Under the pieces are notes generated by a model. The model worked only from the letters and a program-made list of their open reading frames with translations, made no database searches and had not been told where the DNA came from. From Artemisia argyi (lineage: Eukaryota; Streptophyta; Magnoliopsida; Asterales; Asteraceae), in the NCBI GenBank assembly GCA_030686995.1, contig CM060698.1:141379106-141443105 (forward strand): a stretch of 64,000 nucleotides of DNA, in the 5' to 3' direction. Shown piece after piece: positions 43,019 to 55,248 of this stretch. Position 1 is the stretch's first letter, and each line of letters begins with the position of its first letter. Made by a program: the position numbers and the translations under genes.

Positions 43019-44204
43019 TAAGCAACCAAAGCTTTTGGTTTTTGTTCAGTAATTGGAATCTCTTTTCTTTCAGGCTTGGGTGGTTTAATCATCTTGTTTG
43101 CTTGATACTTTGCAAATTTGCATTCCCTTGCAAAATGACCAGTCCTTAGACAGTTGAAGCACTCAATCTTGGACTTATCAAATGTTATTCCTTGTATAGC
43201 TCTGAAATTGATGCGTTTCCAGTCTTATTCACATACTTCTTGATCCTTGTAGTGAGCATGGCAACTTGCCAGCTGATATCAATTTCTTCCAAAGCATCAT
43301 CATCTATTTGCAATACATCCTCTTGATAGGTGACAGGTAGAGATGCTTGTTGAGCAAAGAATGAACATAGAACATCATCTGAGGTGGGGGTAATTGATTG
43401 TGATGAATTGGTAGTGACCATAGTTGTACATGGAACCTGAGTTTCAGTCACAGTACTTTGGACAGGATAAGCAGTACCTTTGTTGGAAGTACTGCTTCTA
43501 TTTTCAGAAGAGACAAAAGCAATGTTTTGGGGTTTCCGATGTGTGCTTGAACCTGTAGTACCATTCATCTCATGCTCATATACCTTCAGATTGTTGTAGA
43601 GATCATCAAAGTCCATTGTATCTAGCCCTGGTTGTCCTCTGATCATAGTAGCAACTACTTGCCATGTTGATGGCAAACTTCTCAAGAATTTCAAATTAGC
43701 ATCTTCAACTGATGCCTCAGCATCATATAGTTCTAGCATACTCAGAAGATTTTGAAATCTTTCATAAGCAGAATCAAGACCTTCTCTTTCACCAACAGTG
43801 AAAGTTTCAAATTGTTGCTTCAATAAGTTCCTATGCATCTTCTTGGAAGCATCATTACCTCCAAACTTCTTCTTACTTGCAGCCCATAGTTGTTTTGCAT
43901 CCTGAGCATCATGAAACTTCAATAGGTGACCATCAGGAATAGCAGAAAGCAGTATGTTGAGAGCTTTGTCTTGATTTCTTTTAGTAGCAGCTAGAATGGT
44001 TGGTTTAGGGGGCTTAGGTTATCTTGGGAGCTCTACTGGGTCTTCAAGTACCATATTGCCATTGACAATCACATCCCATAAAGCATGGTCTGTGATGGCA
44101 ATGTACTGCCTCATATTCATGGCCCATAAGTCTTATTCTCCCTTCTTGACAATAGGAATTCTAACAGCAGTGATTGATGAAGCAGATGCAGCCTCTGTCG
44201 ACAT
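43019..44204 (-). pseudogene. gag: copia-D gag capsid and first zinc knuckle (stops and a frameshift)
   Basis: The start is the ATG at 44202-44204 (MSTEAASASSITAVRIPI). Stops are TAA at 44133-44135 and TAA at 44019-44021. The main capsid part is open (LKFHDAQDAKQLWAASKKKFGG, LLKQQFETFTVGEREGLDSA, FLRSLPSTWQVVATMIRG, DFDDLYNNLKVYEHEMNG). A one-base shift near 43215 precedes the zinc knuckle CFNCLRTGHFAREC (about 43125-43166). The frame ends at a TAA at 43019-43021. This is a UBN2-type capsid, as in SIRE elements. Confidence 0.88.
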
Positions 44205-44265
44205 CTTAAAAGGGTTTGTCGTAAAATCGGTTTTAAAGGTTTTTCTTCTTAATCAGAGTTTCCAA

Positions 44266-44282
44266 CACAAGCTCTGATACCA
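44266..44282 (-). other. Primer-binding site of copia-D (initiator Met tRNA)
   Basis: The minus strand reads TGGTATCAGAGCTTGTG, two bases from the LTR edge at 44285. Confidence 0.88.
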
Positions 44283-44284
44283 CT

Positions 44285-44810
44285 TGTTGGATCGATGTAC
44301 TCTGATCAAACTACTTTGTAGCTTATAAAGGTTTAATAATATTAAGTAAACTTAACACTATTAATATTGAAACACTGTTTATCCTTGTAAAGTATGCGAA
44401 ATCTACTAACACAAAGCTTAAGAAGAACTTTTATATTAACCAAACTTTGAATCTGCTTTGTTATACAGATTCACTAACAATCCCTAACTATTTATCGACT
44501 TTGAACAACTCTAAAACATATATACTAATACCTCTTAAGGCTCTTTATATAGATAACCTTAAGTCGGTTTACAACATATAACTTGAACGATAAGTCATTA
44601 TCCCTAACTAATTCTAGAATATTCGTTCAATATTACACATTAATCCTTTAACTAATATTGCATATAAGTCCTTGTTTCCTTCGAAGTACTTTAAACATTC
44701 TTCAGTAAACAGCAGTACTTTGACTTTATTCTTCAGCAGTACTTTGACTTTATTCTTCATGCAGCAGTACTTTGACATACAGAAGTACCTTGATCTTTTA
44801 TATCCCAACA
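44285..44810 (-). repeat. 5' LTR of copia-D
   Basis: This is the partner of 14723-15248, same length, about 98% identical by eye. It contains the same AGTACTTTGAC words (44684-44790). The TSD TTTTG follows. Confidence 0.93.
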
Positions 44811-44974
44811 TTTTGTTCTTCAAGTTTATTCTCGTTGTCAAATTTCAGGCACCATTTTCTAAGATAAATCAAACTCATTTCAACATTTAACATTAAACTT
44901 TTAAACAATAACTAGAACATATTCTAAAACGTACATCAACAAGGACAAATAAATAGAGACGCATGTTGCAGGCA
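44811..44974 (-). other. Flanking genomic DNA with possible host exon
   Basis: Continuous with 14473-14722 before copia-D inserted. The minus strand 44868-44811 may be an exon preceded by an AT-rich intron-like stretch ending TTTATCTTAG. See the entry at 14473. No other feature is seen. Confidence 0.25.
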
Positions 44975-45232
44975 ATTTAAAGTTTAAATATTTATTGTCT
45001 CTATTGATTTTTTTTAGTCTTTCTTTTTCAACTTTGACCTTAAATATTTTTGTGGGTTTTATATAATATTTGATGGAAAATATATAAATGTATTGAGTTT
45101 TAAGTGTACTTTTCAATGATATAATTTTTCATCAAGTATTATATAATAAAAAATATATATTTATGGTCAAAGTTGAATCATTTTGACTTTTAAAATTCAT
45201 ACTAGACAATAATTTTGAGACGGAGGAAGTAT
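44975..45232. mobile_element. Stowaway-like MITE (Tc1/mariner type), one end degraded
   Basis: The right end reads GAGACGGAGGAAGTA, the classic CTCCCTCCGTC-type terminus in reverse. The sequence inside forms a long imperfect inverted repeat. TTATTGTCTCTATTGA and TCAACTTTGACC on the left (44989-45040) match TTGAATCATTTTGACTTT and ATTATTGTCTAG complements on the right (45170-45215). Internal TATATAATA(C/T)TTGATG words occur in both arms. The left CTCCCTCCGTC end is missing or eroded. It encodes nothing; such elements move with a mariner transposase. Confidence 0.7.
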
Positions 45233-46182
45233 ATAATTTGCTAAAATTATTGTTATTTTGGAAAATATAAAAATAAAAAGTGAGAGTAAATTGTTTTAAT
45301 TCTAACTTTCTATATTGGGCTCGAGAATAAGGTTAAGACCATAAATTTTGACGAAATTGTCAAATAATTTTTTATTTTTTAAAGGCATTATTTTCCTAAT
45401 TTTTTTATCAACTTCGGTGTCTTTTTAGATTTTTTTCCTTTTTAATTTTATTTTATTTTAATAATGCAGGCACTTTAAAAAGTTACTTGTAAGACACTTT
45501 AAGTTAAACCGTTATAGGGTATTTCTTTTTATTTATTTAATTATCAAGACTAAGTTTTTATAACAAGTATATATTTTTTAAAATTACATATATAAACTTA
45601 TAATTCTTATTAGCAAATGCTATGAGACAAGAATTTTATTTTAATATTTTGTTTTAAATAAATTCATTTTTTTCTCCGCTCTTTATTATTTAGATGATTA
45701 AAATTATTACTTTATAATCTTAAATTTCTTACTAGTAAATGATAAATGACCGTCAAAACATAAAAATTTACTATAGAAAATTGAACATATGAATTACAAT
45801 AGAAGATTGAAAAACTACTTTATGAATTTTGTGCATTATTTTGTCTTTTTAATTAGACATTCCATTTCAAAATAAGTATTTGATTTAAACATTAAATAGA
45901 AAACATACTAATAGGTGACAACTGGCAAATTAGGGAGCTATTTAAAAACCCGCATTACTTTAAATCTAATAATTTTTGGATTATTTAAAAGTTTATTCGC
46001 GATGAATTTGTAAACTTGAATTGTGATTTTTAAATTTCGCGGTTTCTATGGAATTTGAGATTATTTTAATGATTCGATATGGAATATATATGTGGTGATT
46101 ATTTTGAGATATTCATTTGGCACTACGTTGACTCCGGCACTAGATAACCTAACAAAAATTAAATGTTTTGAATTTACAGTTC

Positions 46183-46262
<80 letters not shown>

Positions 46263-46308
46263 AACGTATTGTGAGATTTTAAATATTTGGAATGAGCTTG
46301 GTTGAGAA
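45233..46308. other. AT-rich genomic DNA with an (AT)n microsatellite
   Basis: No gene, RNA or repeat is recognised between the MITE and the presumed start of gypsy-G. Position 46186-46261 is an uninterrupted AT dinucleotide run of about 76 bp. Confidence 0.6.
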
Positions 46309-48669
46309 TGTCAAAACACTTTGAAAAGTTTACGGGTCTGGCCTTGCGTCTTATAACTAGCCACCTTACCCCATACTATTAACATTATTATTATTATTGC
46401 TATCACTTTTTTTTTTTTTTTTAAAGAGTAATATACAAAATCGTCCTTGTGGGTTCAGTGGTATTCACACAACACAAACACAACTACACCTACACGCTCT
46501 CTCTCTCTATTCATCTTTATCATCTCTCTCTCTACCCTAAATATACCCTAGCCGCCGCCACCCTTTTACGGCGACCACCGCCACATCTCCGCTCCTACCA
46601 CCAAAATAACACCACCATATTAACCCTCTCATCAAGATCTTTCTTTTGGTATATAGCACGCGCCCTAAAACTTACCATAACATCATTTTTTTCATCATTA
46701 ATCCGATTCCATCTTGGTTGTTTTTATGAGATTCGTGCATCTTGAGGTTCAAGAAGGTGAGCAAACACCAAAACAAGTGTAAACTTGTCTCTGTGTGATT
46801 AAATCCGTGAGACTTGGTGAAAACCTTAATGGGTTTTGGGTTTTCTTGTACTAATCTTGCCTAAAAATCAATGGGAAAATGATTTTGATAATAAATATTT
46901 GATTAAAACGAGTTTGGTATCCGAATTACTTGATTTTTGGTGGGTGTCGAGATGAAACCGAGAGCTTAGGCTCTCGGCTTATAACTTTTGTGAGCTTATG
47001 TGGTTTCTTGATTCTTTTGGTCTTGGGGTAATGTTAGCGAGATGGCATATGGTTGCCATTCTTGGGATACCGACGACCCTAAGGGTCCGTTTGGTTTGAT
47101 TTTTGTTTTGGTAATGATACCTTGTTGTCATTGCTCTTGTTGTTGTTGTTTGGTTTTGTAGCCGACGACCCTAGGGGTCCGTTTGGGTTGGTTTGGCTCG
47201 TGTAGAGCAAGCCAAGACCTAGAGGTCTCGGGTGTGACCCACGATATATTCTTGTGGTGTAATATTGAACCGTTTTGACTTGGTAAGTCGACCCGTATGT
47301 ATGGTAATTATGTTGGTGGAGATTTATATTTGTTGAGTTATATTAATTGTCGGTTTAATATTTATTGTTTTATGGTGATACTTGAGCTTGAGGTGGATTC
47401 TTTTGGATTTGTAATATTGATGTTGGAGTTGTATTGCCGATATGATATGGGGACCGATTGTGAGACGGTCACATTAGATTGACGGAGATAGGTTAGTCAG
47501 GTGTCGTAGTAGGACCCTATTATTGTAGCACGTGTTATGGGAATTGTTGGACGGAGATGGACTACTTGGTTGTGTTGTTTATTTTTACTTGGACTTGGAC
47601 AATGAGCCGAGAGTGATGACTCGGACATGTGACCATCTATATAACTCGATAATTATTTGTAATCAAACATAAATAATAAAACTCGTAATAATATTATTTA
47701 TAATATAAACGTTTATATGAGTATATAGACGTGAAAACGTATATATAACTATATAAGTGCGTATATTAAAAATAAAACGATCATGAGTAATATTATAATA
47801 ACGCGATGATATATATTATACTATGTGAATAGTGTAATAAATGTCATGAACGTTATTATAATAAAACAACTATAAATGACTATGAAGTCTATAACGTTGG
47901 ATAATTATATTAAATAAAATACATTTTTAAAGATAAACGGGAAAACTATCGAGTTATACGGAGTCGTGGTCACTTGAGCCCAAGTGGGTTATATTATTTA
48001 TTTTATGACTCTTTGTGCTTGTCACGGATATGTGGCATTAATACATTCACTTTCTATAACTATGTAACTTATTTAATAGACGGATTAAATGAGAGCTATT
48101 TAGTTATATAAAATGAGTATATTAATGGGCATTGTATCCTACGTCGCCCATAGGATGTGGTATGTGTACGGGAATAATGGATTACTAAATACCTCGTGAA
48201 GTTTGCCAAGTTGACGAATTTGGTAAGCTTGACGACGTAACTAGAGAATTTATTAAACTTTGATACATACCATATAGTACTATACGTGCTATGTGATTTA
48301 GGTTCTGGGTATAATCTTGGAGTGATATATTAAGAAAATAAATATGAGGGATTACCAAATCGACAGATTTGATAAACTTCGATAATTTATTTAATTAATA
48401 TATTGGACTAATGTTAGACCTATAGATAGTTTTATTGTTCTTCTTCGTTGTGGCTTCTTGTTTTGTGTTGTGTCGACCCTCCACCTGCATGGATACCAAA
48501 CTCCAAAATAATACGAGAATAATACGAGAAATGGATTTTCGGAAAGTAAAAAGGAATACGTTCGGGATTGGGAATAATTGATTTTGAGTAAATGATCCTG
48601 AAACGAGTTTATATTGTTAGGAAGTGCCGAGGCCGTAGTTGCCGTCATTTGAGTTGCTATACATCTTAC
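46309..48669 (+). repeat. 5' LTR of gypsy-G, left part
   Basis: A CT-rich, ACACAAACACAAC- and CCGCCGCCACC-containing stretch (46455-46620) looks like a transcribed leader. Hairpins include CCGAGAGC-TTAG-GCTCTCGG (46958-46977) and GACCCTAAGGGTC-like repeats at about 47080 and 47167. T runs lie at 46407-46422. It ends at ATCTTAC, where gypsy-H begins. No gene is seen. Short frames here are chance. Confidence 0.6.
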
Positions 48670-50988
48670 TGTCATACCCCGCCACTGCGGAAACGCGAGG
48701 ATGTAACTTCATGGATATCATCACAACACCTGGTATCTACATAGAGAACAACTACATGCACAAAAATAGAGCTAAGTACAAACACGAAGTGTTGTAACAA
48801 TACCCCAAAACAAAACAACCAAAACAAAATCCGAAACAATACATAAATCCAAACATAGATGATAAACCACTTCCAATGCATCTAAGGTCTCGTCTATCCA
48901 CATCCTACTATCTTATCCTTAGAAAGCTCACCTGAAAATGATGCTTAAAAGGTCAACATAATGTTGGTGAGATTCATAGGTTTAGACACACAAACACTCT
49001 CAAGGCAACCAGTTCACTGTAATTACAAAATATAGCTGGACAAATAAATATAGTTATCATATAGCTACATGCATTTGCAAGTCAATAATCACACACAAAG
49101 GCAACAACACTCATAAGGCAACCCATAGGACGGCTCGTGTCCTCCGACCCCAAAATAATTACAACAGAACGGCTCGTGTCCCCCGACCCCATTAACCATC
49201 AATTAGGTCGCATGCGCGAGCAACAGGATAAGCATCCTCCTAATCGAATCACACACAAATTCCACCCCTTGGGTACAGTTCTACCAAGTTTAAAACAAAG
49301 TAAAAATATGGGACTATGAACTCACCTTAAACTCCGCAGCTTCCACAAAAACAACTCACAATCTATAGCACACAAAAATAATCCACATTACACAAGGTCA
49401 AGCTAAAAGCTACAACCCATGTAATACACATATGATGGATGTCTAAGACTCATATGACCCACCATGGATCTCCTAGACACCACACTAACCACTACCATAA
49501 CTTAATGCTCACTAAATCCCTTGCACTCTTAAAATCAGAAAATGCATAATTTTTGGGTACATTCACCCACATAAAATCATGACAAATAAAGCTCAACAAC
49601 TCACACCAAATATTCACCATGGTCTATCATAAGCATAGAAGCTAATCACAGAAGGCCATGGACCAATAACACACACAAATACTCATAAGAAATTCAAACT
49701 TGTCAACTACTCAAATTCGGATCTGAACGCACACCAAAAAGTTTTGATTTTTAATAATTACTTCCACAAGTTTTTATCGCGAATCCTCTTTGTGGTAGTC
49801 TAATATAACCTAAAACTTAACTAATCCAGAAGGCCTAGTCAAAATACCACTTTTACAACCACATGACACCCTCAAACTTTTACCCAAAATCTTTCCCGGT
49901 TTGACAGCTTTGACACCTTAACAAAGAAAAATCAAAAGACCGACTTCCCGACCTAAAAATCGATCGTGGCTGGACTTTTTGGAAAGCTCTTTCATTTAAA
50001 CTTCAATTTAGACCTAAAATTCGTGACCTAACTCATTACCATCTGTTATTTACACTCACATATTTACAGCCTTACAAATCTGTCCAAACCCTAACTCAAT
50101 AACTAGCATGTTTTACACTCAATTATCTTAACCAATCATCATACTATTATCATTAATTGATCCCAACATGTTTAATAACATTAATTTACAGAAGTTAACA
50201 CAACCCTAATCCATCATACTTAATATTACATGAATACCAATAATTAATCAATTATATAGACATAGGGTTTAAGGATTTTACCTTGATTCTTGATTATTGC
50301 TTGAAAACTATAAAACCCTAATTTTTTATTCTTGATCTCCTTGTGTCGACTTCAATATGTAGGAAAAAGGGTTTTGGGAACTTTGATTTTGTATTTATAA
50401 TTATTTAGTGGATAATTACCTAACTTAGAGTTGTAATTGGGCTCAAATTTGGTTTCCTTTTCCCCTTTTTTTCTCTTATTGTCGAATTTTACATATATGT
50501 ATATATTTTTTTATTTAATTAATTTATTACACTCAAAACCTCATACTTTTCATATTTTATGTATTCCCATATAGAAACCTAACATCTTTCGCGATAAACC
50601 TTAATTTTACGATAAACCGGAAAATAATCATTTTCAAAATAAGGTTTCCAAAAATAGAATTTGACACTCTTTTTTAAATATAACTCATAAAAACAAATCC
50701 CACGTAACTTACTAACGCTTAATTACTTGAACGAAGCCTCGTTACGCAAAAACACAAAAACACCGAAAACTACACAAGTCATTTCTACACCACAAAGGTG
50801 ATCAAAATGAACTTTCCCAAATTTCAAACTTTCCAAGTCACAATAAAACCATTTACGCAAAGGGATTTAGTGCTAAAACTCACCTATATCACTCATATAT
50901 CACTTCAAACACCTAATACACACCAAACAAACGTCAACCGAGTCAAGACTATCAGTCAAACTGACCTGCTAAAACCACGGTTGTTACA
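48670..50988 (-). repeat. 3' LTR of gypsy-H (2319 bp, internal deletion)
   Basis: It runs from TGTCATACCCCGCC to GGTTGTTACA. It lacks about 210 bp present in its partner: the sequence jumps from the first GGGTACAGTTCTACC word (49268-49283) straight to CAAGTTTAAAAC. Two 39-bp-type units remain at about 49128-49192. The polypurine tract (minus AAGTTGGGGATGA) adjoins at 50989-51001. Confidence 0.93.
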
Positions 50989-53900
50989 TCATCCCCAACT
51001 TAGGGAAATCGCGTCCTGAGATTTCAACTACTCATCTCACCAAAAGCATTAGCAAAAGAAAATTTATGGATATTTAAGCGGAATAACACCGCACCATAAA
51101 ATCACAGAGAAAGAATCGTAAAAATGTGAACCGACTAAATACTCGAATTCACACGATAGAAAAACATTCCGTCACTCCAACGATACACGCAAATAGATAC
51201 ACTCCTCGATCAATAACACCAATGGTCAAAACGACTTCTCACAGGTAGGTACGATACCCTCGAACCAAAAGAAAATCCAAATGGTAACCGCAGGAAACAC
51301 CACATATAATGGATACACACAAAACAAACATTAATTACTTATGATCCTCACGTTCCCAAGTAAACTCAGGACCATGCTTAGAATCCCACCATACCTTTAA
51401 CAACACTATCTCACCACACTTCAAACTCTTAACATCTCGATTTCATAATCTCAACAGGTTTCTCGACAAAACGAAGAGTCTTGTCAACCTTAATCTCATC
51501 TAACGGCACACCCAGACTATCATCTGCCAACCACTTCTTTCCATTAGATACGTGAAACGTATCATGTACACCACTCAATTCCTCAGCTAACTTCAACCGA
51601 TATGTCTCAAATCCAATCCTTTCCGTAAATCTCAAATGGTTCTACGTATCTCAGTGCTAGCTTGCCTTTCTTACCGCAACGCACAACACCCTTCCAAGGA
51701 GATACTTTTAACCTCACAATATCACCAACACCAAACTCTAAGGGCTTACAGCAATAATTCGCATAACTCTATTGGCGATCTCTTGCTGCCTTAAGTCTTT
51801 CCTTAGCAAGAAAACCTTATTCGTAGTCTCTCGTTCTAGTTTAGGACCAATTAGTTGGCTTGTTCCAACCTTTGCCGACAGAACATTCCATACAACTTTT
51901 CACACGACACATACTCCATACTAGAATGATAGTTTTTGATATAGGAGAACTCAACTAAGGGTAAATGTATACCCCGGCTTCCTCCAAAATCAAACACACC
52001 CATGCTCTCAGCTCACCATCCAACGCCTGATTTGTACGCTCACTTAGTTCACTCATTAGAGAATGATAAGTCGCACTCATCTACATACGCGTTCTCAAGA
52101 CTCCATAACACGTTTACCACTATCGCGAAGTAAGTATTTCATCATGTTTCTTGATGATCAACGCAACACCCCATGGCTCATTACCAACACACCGAGCGAA
52201 AAGTCTCGCCTACTCCTCCATACATCTCTTGCTAAGGTAATAATACGTCTTATCCATTCTCGGATGTATCAAATACCTTTCATGATTGATGTCCTTACGC
52301 TTCCTCTCAATGGAACCAATAGCTGGAACGCAAAGTACATTCCCCCATCTTTGTTCCTTTCCATTTACTGGTCTAAACCAAGTAATCATTCTTCTTTCAT
52401 GTTCTCAACCTTGAGCCTCTCTCTCTAGGCTGCCAGTATCATCCTCTTAACTTCGAACCAAATTATCATAACCATTGCTCACAAACATCCAAGTTTCACT
52501 CGTTCACTCCCGCTCAGCGCTCTTACCACGATGTCCGCTCTTCCTTAACGGTAGCGAATAAGACAATCGTAGTCACTGAAAAATTCAACACCCAACTTCT
52601 CTTCAACATATATTAACCTCTTGTCAAATATATGCTAACGGTTCTTATGATCTATGAAGATAACGCTATTTGCTCCATACAACCATCGTCTCCAAGTTCT
52701 ACTCCCAAACTCTAAGTCATGTATCACATAGTTCCTCTTATGAATCTTCTATCTCCGCGATGCCCACGCAATCCGAAGAACGTACATCTTGAAGCTAAAC
52801 CTCTCACTTGAACAACTTGGCAAACACCCTTTTCCTCTTCGACGAACAAATCGATAATCAAAACGACAATCTATCCTAAGTAAACGACGCGAACCATGAA
52901 ACCGGTCGAACTAAAACGTATATCAACGAACTCAAAAAGGGGTACTAATTACCAACTAACGAAGTAACGAACATCAAAATCAAAGCTAGAAAAACACAAT
53001 GAGAAATTTTTCCCCCAATAAAAGTAGACACGGATAAAATATTCATGAAAACCCCAACAAAGAAAATATAAAATACACGTACCCATAAAACATCCACAAA
53101 CGTACCTCAACGAAAGAAACACTCGATGAACCAAATACATAACAAGTTTGGTAAATGAGAACCATAGATAGTTCTTATTCCCGTACTCGACCTTCCCAAA
53201 AAAAACAAATGAACACCGTTTTTCACAAAACATATCTTAAACATATACATTTTTATAAAATATATATAAACCATTTTATGTACGACATCAACATAACCAT
53301 TTTTTTTTCACACTTCATTTCCCATAAAAATATTAGCTTCCATCAGACGACCTTGAAATGCCCAAAATGAATTTGTAAAATGCCATAAAGACTCTAATAC
53401 AACCTCTTAATCAAACGCGAAAGACATTGAAGAATTCCGTAATCAAAATAATCCTCAAACGAACTCATACCAGTGAACTCTCACGCAAAAACATTGCAAA
53501 CCAAACGATGAACTTACAGACTCATTCGTACAACGATCAAACCAAAATCATAGAAAAACACCGATACTAACGGGCCACAAAACATGTCACAAAATTCAAT
53601 TGGTGTGTGTAAATGAGGAATCAAATATCCACACCAACTCGTCACGAACCAACAATACTTGAAGAATAGCATAACATTCATCCGAGGAATGAATGTATGG
53701 AATAATCAAAGAAACGAACCAGTATCTCACAAAACAAATTCAATTACCCATCACCTATCATGACATCAAAGAGAAAGAATATGGCATCTGTACCATCATG
53801 GTACGAAAAGGAATGCCAACCAAAGAATTAGGTATACAACCGAGGTGCTAGCAAACGAATCAACTTAAATACCACAACATAAGTATCCACCGTTAATTGA

Positions 53901-54640
53901 GGTATCAACATATGATAGGTAGGATGGAATCTTACCACCTACACACCCCAACATATAACAACTGCCCAAACGGTTAAGAGAATACTTCTCTAACCATACA
54001 GCCATCACCAACATGATATCACATACCATCTTCCATAACATATAACAACAAACATCAATCAATGCAATAATGGTCACAAGTCCACATGTGTGATACCCTT
54101 ATAATTATGTTCGCGACCATAGTTATAAGCCTATTCCACACGCATACTTACTTCCAAAACCACACATCTCAATGATAACGCACATATACCACATAGCACC
54201 TAATACACCATGCAATCCATGCTATCATACTTGCAAGTCCACTTGTGTCGTGACGCATGTATAATTATGTTGGCCACCATAATTATCTATGCCCCCTTTC
54301 ATGAGTGTACTCCCTCCTATGACAACACATCATGCAAACAAACATGCAAACACAAACAAAAGACGTCGCAAACAATCATCTCGCATGGAACAATTCCAAC
54401 GATCACGTAAACTCTATAATCAAAATTACTTGGATAAGGTCGATCCAATATCCAAGAGTAATCACGCTCCAACATGGCTCCATACGGCAAAAGACAATAT
54501 ACGAATTCCAAAACATGTCACAAAACAAAAGACGTCGCATAACGGCTCAAACTCCACTCTCACACTTATCTCCCTACTCAGATCAATTCAACTTACTACT
54601 CATTGTGGACTCTAGATCCGAATCCACACCATTCCATCCT
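50989..54640 (-). pseudogene. gypsy-H pol and gag remnants
   Basis: On the minus strand, 51635-51429 encodes the integrase C-terminal segment (LAEELSGVHDTFHVSNGKKW, FVEKPVEIM) seen in gypsy-B. Plus-strand words corresponding to the gypsy-B RNase H and integrase DNA follow up to about 52900, but no frame longer than about 100 codons is convincing. 52900-54050 shows no recognisable domain. 54085-54300 repeats a segment with TTATAATTATGTT that also occurs in the gypsy-B leader (7665-7700). The frames in other phases here are chance. Confidence 0.7.
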
Positions 54641-55060
54641 AACTCCCTTTCATCTTTACTCAACCACCCATTCATGTTTCCTACATGTTGAGGTAGTCGA
54701 CAACATGCAAAACCATCTCTATTCTTTTCTTCCAATTCCACATGATTCACAAGCGCATATAAATCACGAGGTTTAGACTAAACCACATCTCCTTCCTGTG
54801 TGAAGTGAGGACACTACCAAGGGTATTTAGTAATGGCTCCATCTCCAGAAGTCACCGTGGTTCCAAACCTTTCCACTTCTTCTCCACCAACGTTTCCTAC
54901 AAACATCCTATCCTTGTCCGAACATGAATACATGCTAACGAGAACTCAGATTATGTGGTTAGTCCGCTTCATCCTACCACCTCTCTCGCATCCGATAGCG
55001 ACAACGGTAGTCCAACGATGCATCTTACGCGTGGAAGACGATATAATAAAGTTGATATAT
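54641..55060 (-). pseudogene. gypsy-H copy of the leader ORF (ORF0)
   Basis: The same frame as gypsy-B ORF0 can be followed: HRWTTVVAIG, GGEEVERFGTTV and ITKYPW, then a TAG at 54778-54780 at the position of the gypsy-B TAG, then KPRDLYALVNHVELEE and MNGWLSKDE. There are also private stops (TGA near 54945, TAG near 54825), so this copy is dead. The shared stop is the interesting part. Confidence 0.55.
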
Positions 55061-55228
55061 ACAATACTACGTATAGGGTATAGAATGGACGTCCAAAACT
55101 CAATAAAACATCTTATAAATATAGGAAAATAAGCATATAAAATACTATACTTACACATAGATCCTAAATACAACTATATGAGGGACTCCTAAGTTATAGT
55201 CTAGGTTCAACCACCTAATTCTCTATAA

Positions 55229-55245
55229 CCAAGGCTCTGATACCA
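55229..55245 (-). other. Primer-binding site of gypsy-H (initiator Met tRNA)
   Basis: The minus strand reads TGGTATCAGAGCCTTGG, as in gypsy-B. Confidence 0.88.
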
Positions 55246-55248
55246 ATC

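Larger units (their letters stand above)
14723..44810 (-). mobile_element. Copia-D: SIRE-like Ty1/copia retrotransposon, 526-bp LTRs, TSD TTTTG
   Basis: Both LTRs (14723-15248 and 44285-44810) are 526 bp and differ at about ten positions by eye. The 5-bp duplication TTTTG lies at 14718-14722 and 44811-44815. Order on the minus strand: LTR, PBS, gag, coiled-coil gag C-terminus, protease, integrase, RT, RNase H, a divergent antisense gene, an extra ORF, polypurine tract, LTR. Elements E and F are inserted within it. The long gag C-terminus with a second zinc knuckle and the extra ORF after pol point to the SIRE/Maximus lineage. All long sense frames are broken by a few stops and frameshifts. 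Confidence 0.93.

Noticed and set aside
46092..46274. Frame with repeated Tyr-Ile
   Set aside because: It is only the translation of the AT microsatellite.
46449..46745. 98-codon frame that might be a host gene 5' exon
   Set aside because: CT-repeat and CCG-repeat leader-like DNA. It fits the transcribed part of the gypsy-G LTR better, though the LTR start is not proven.
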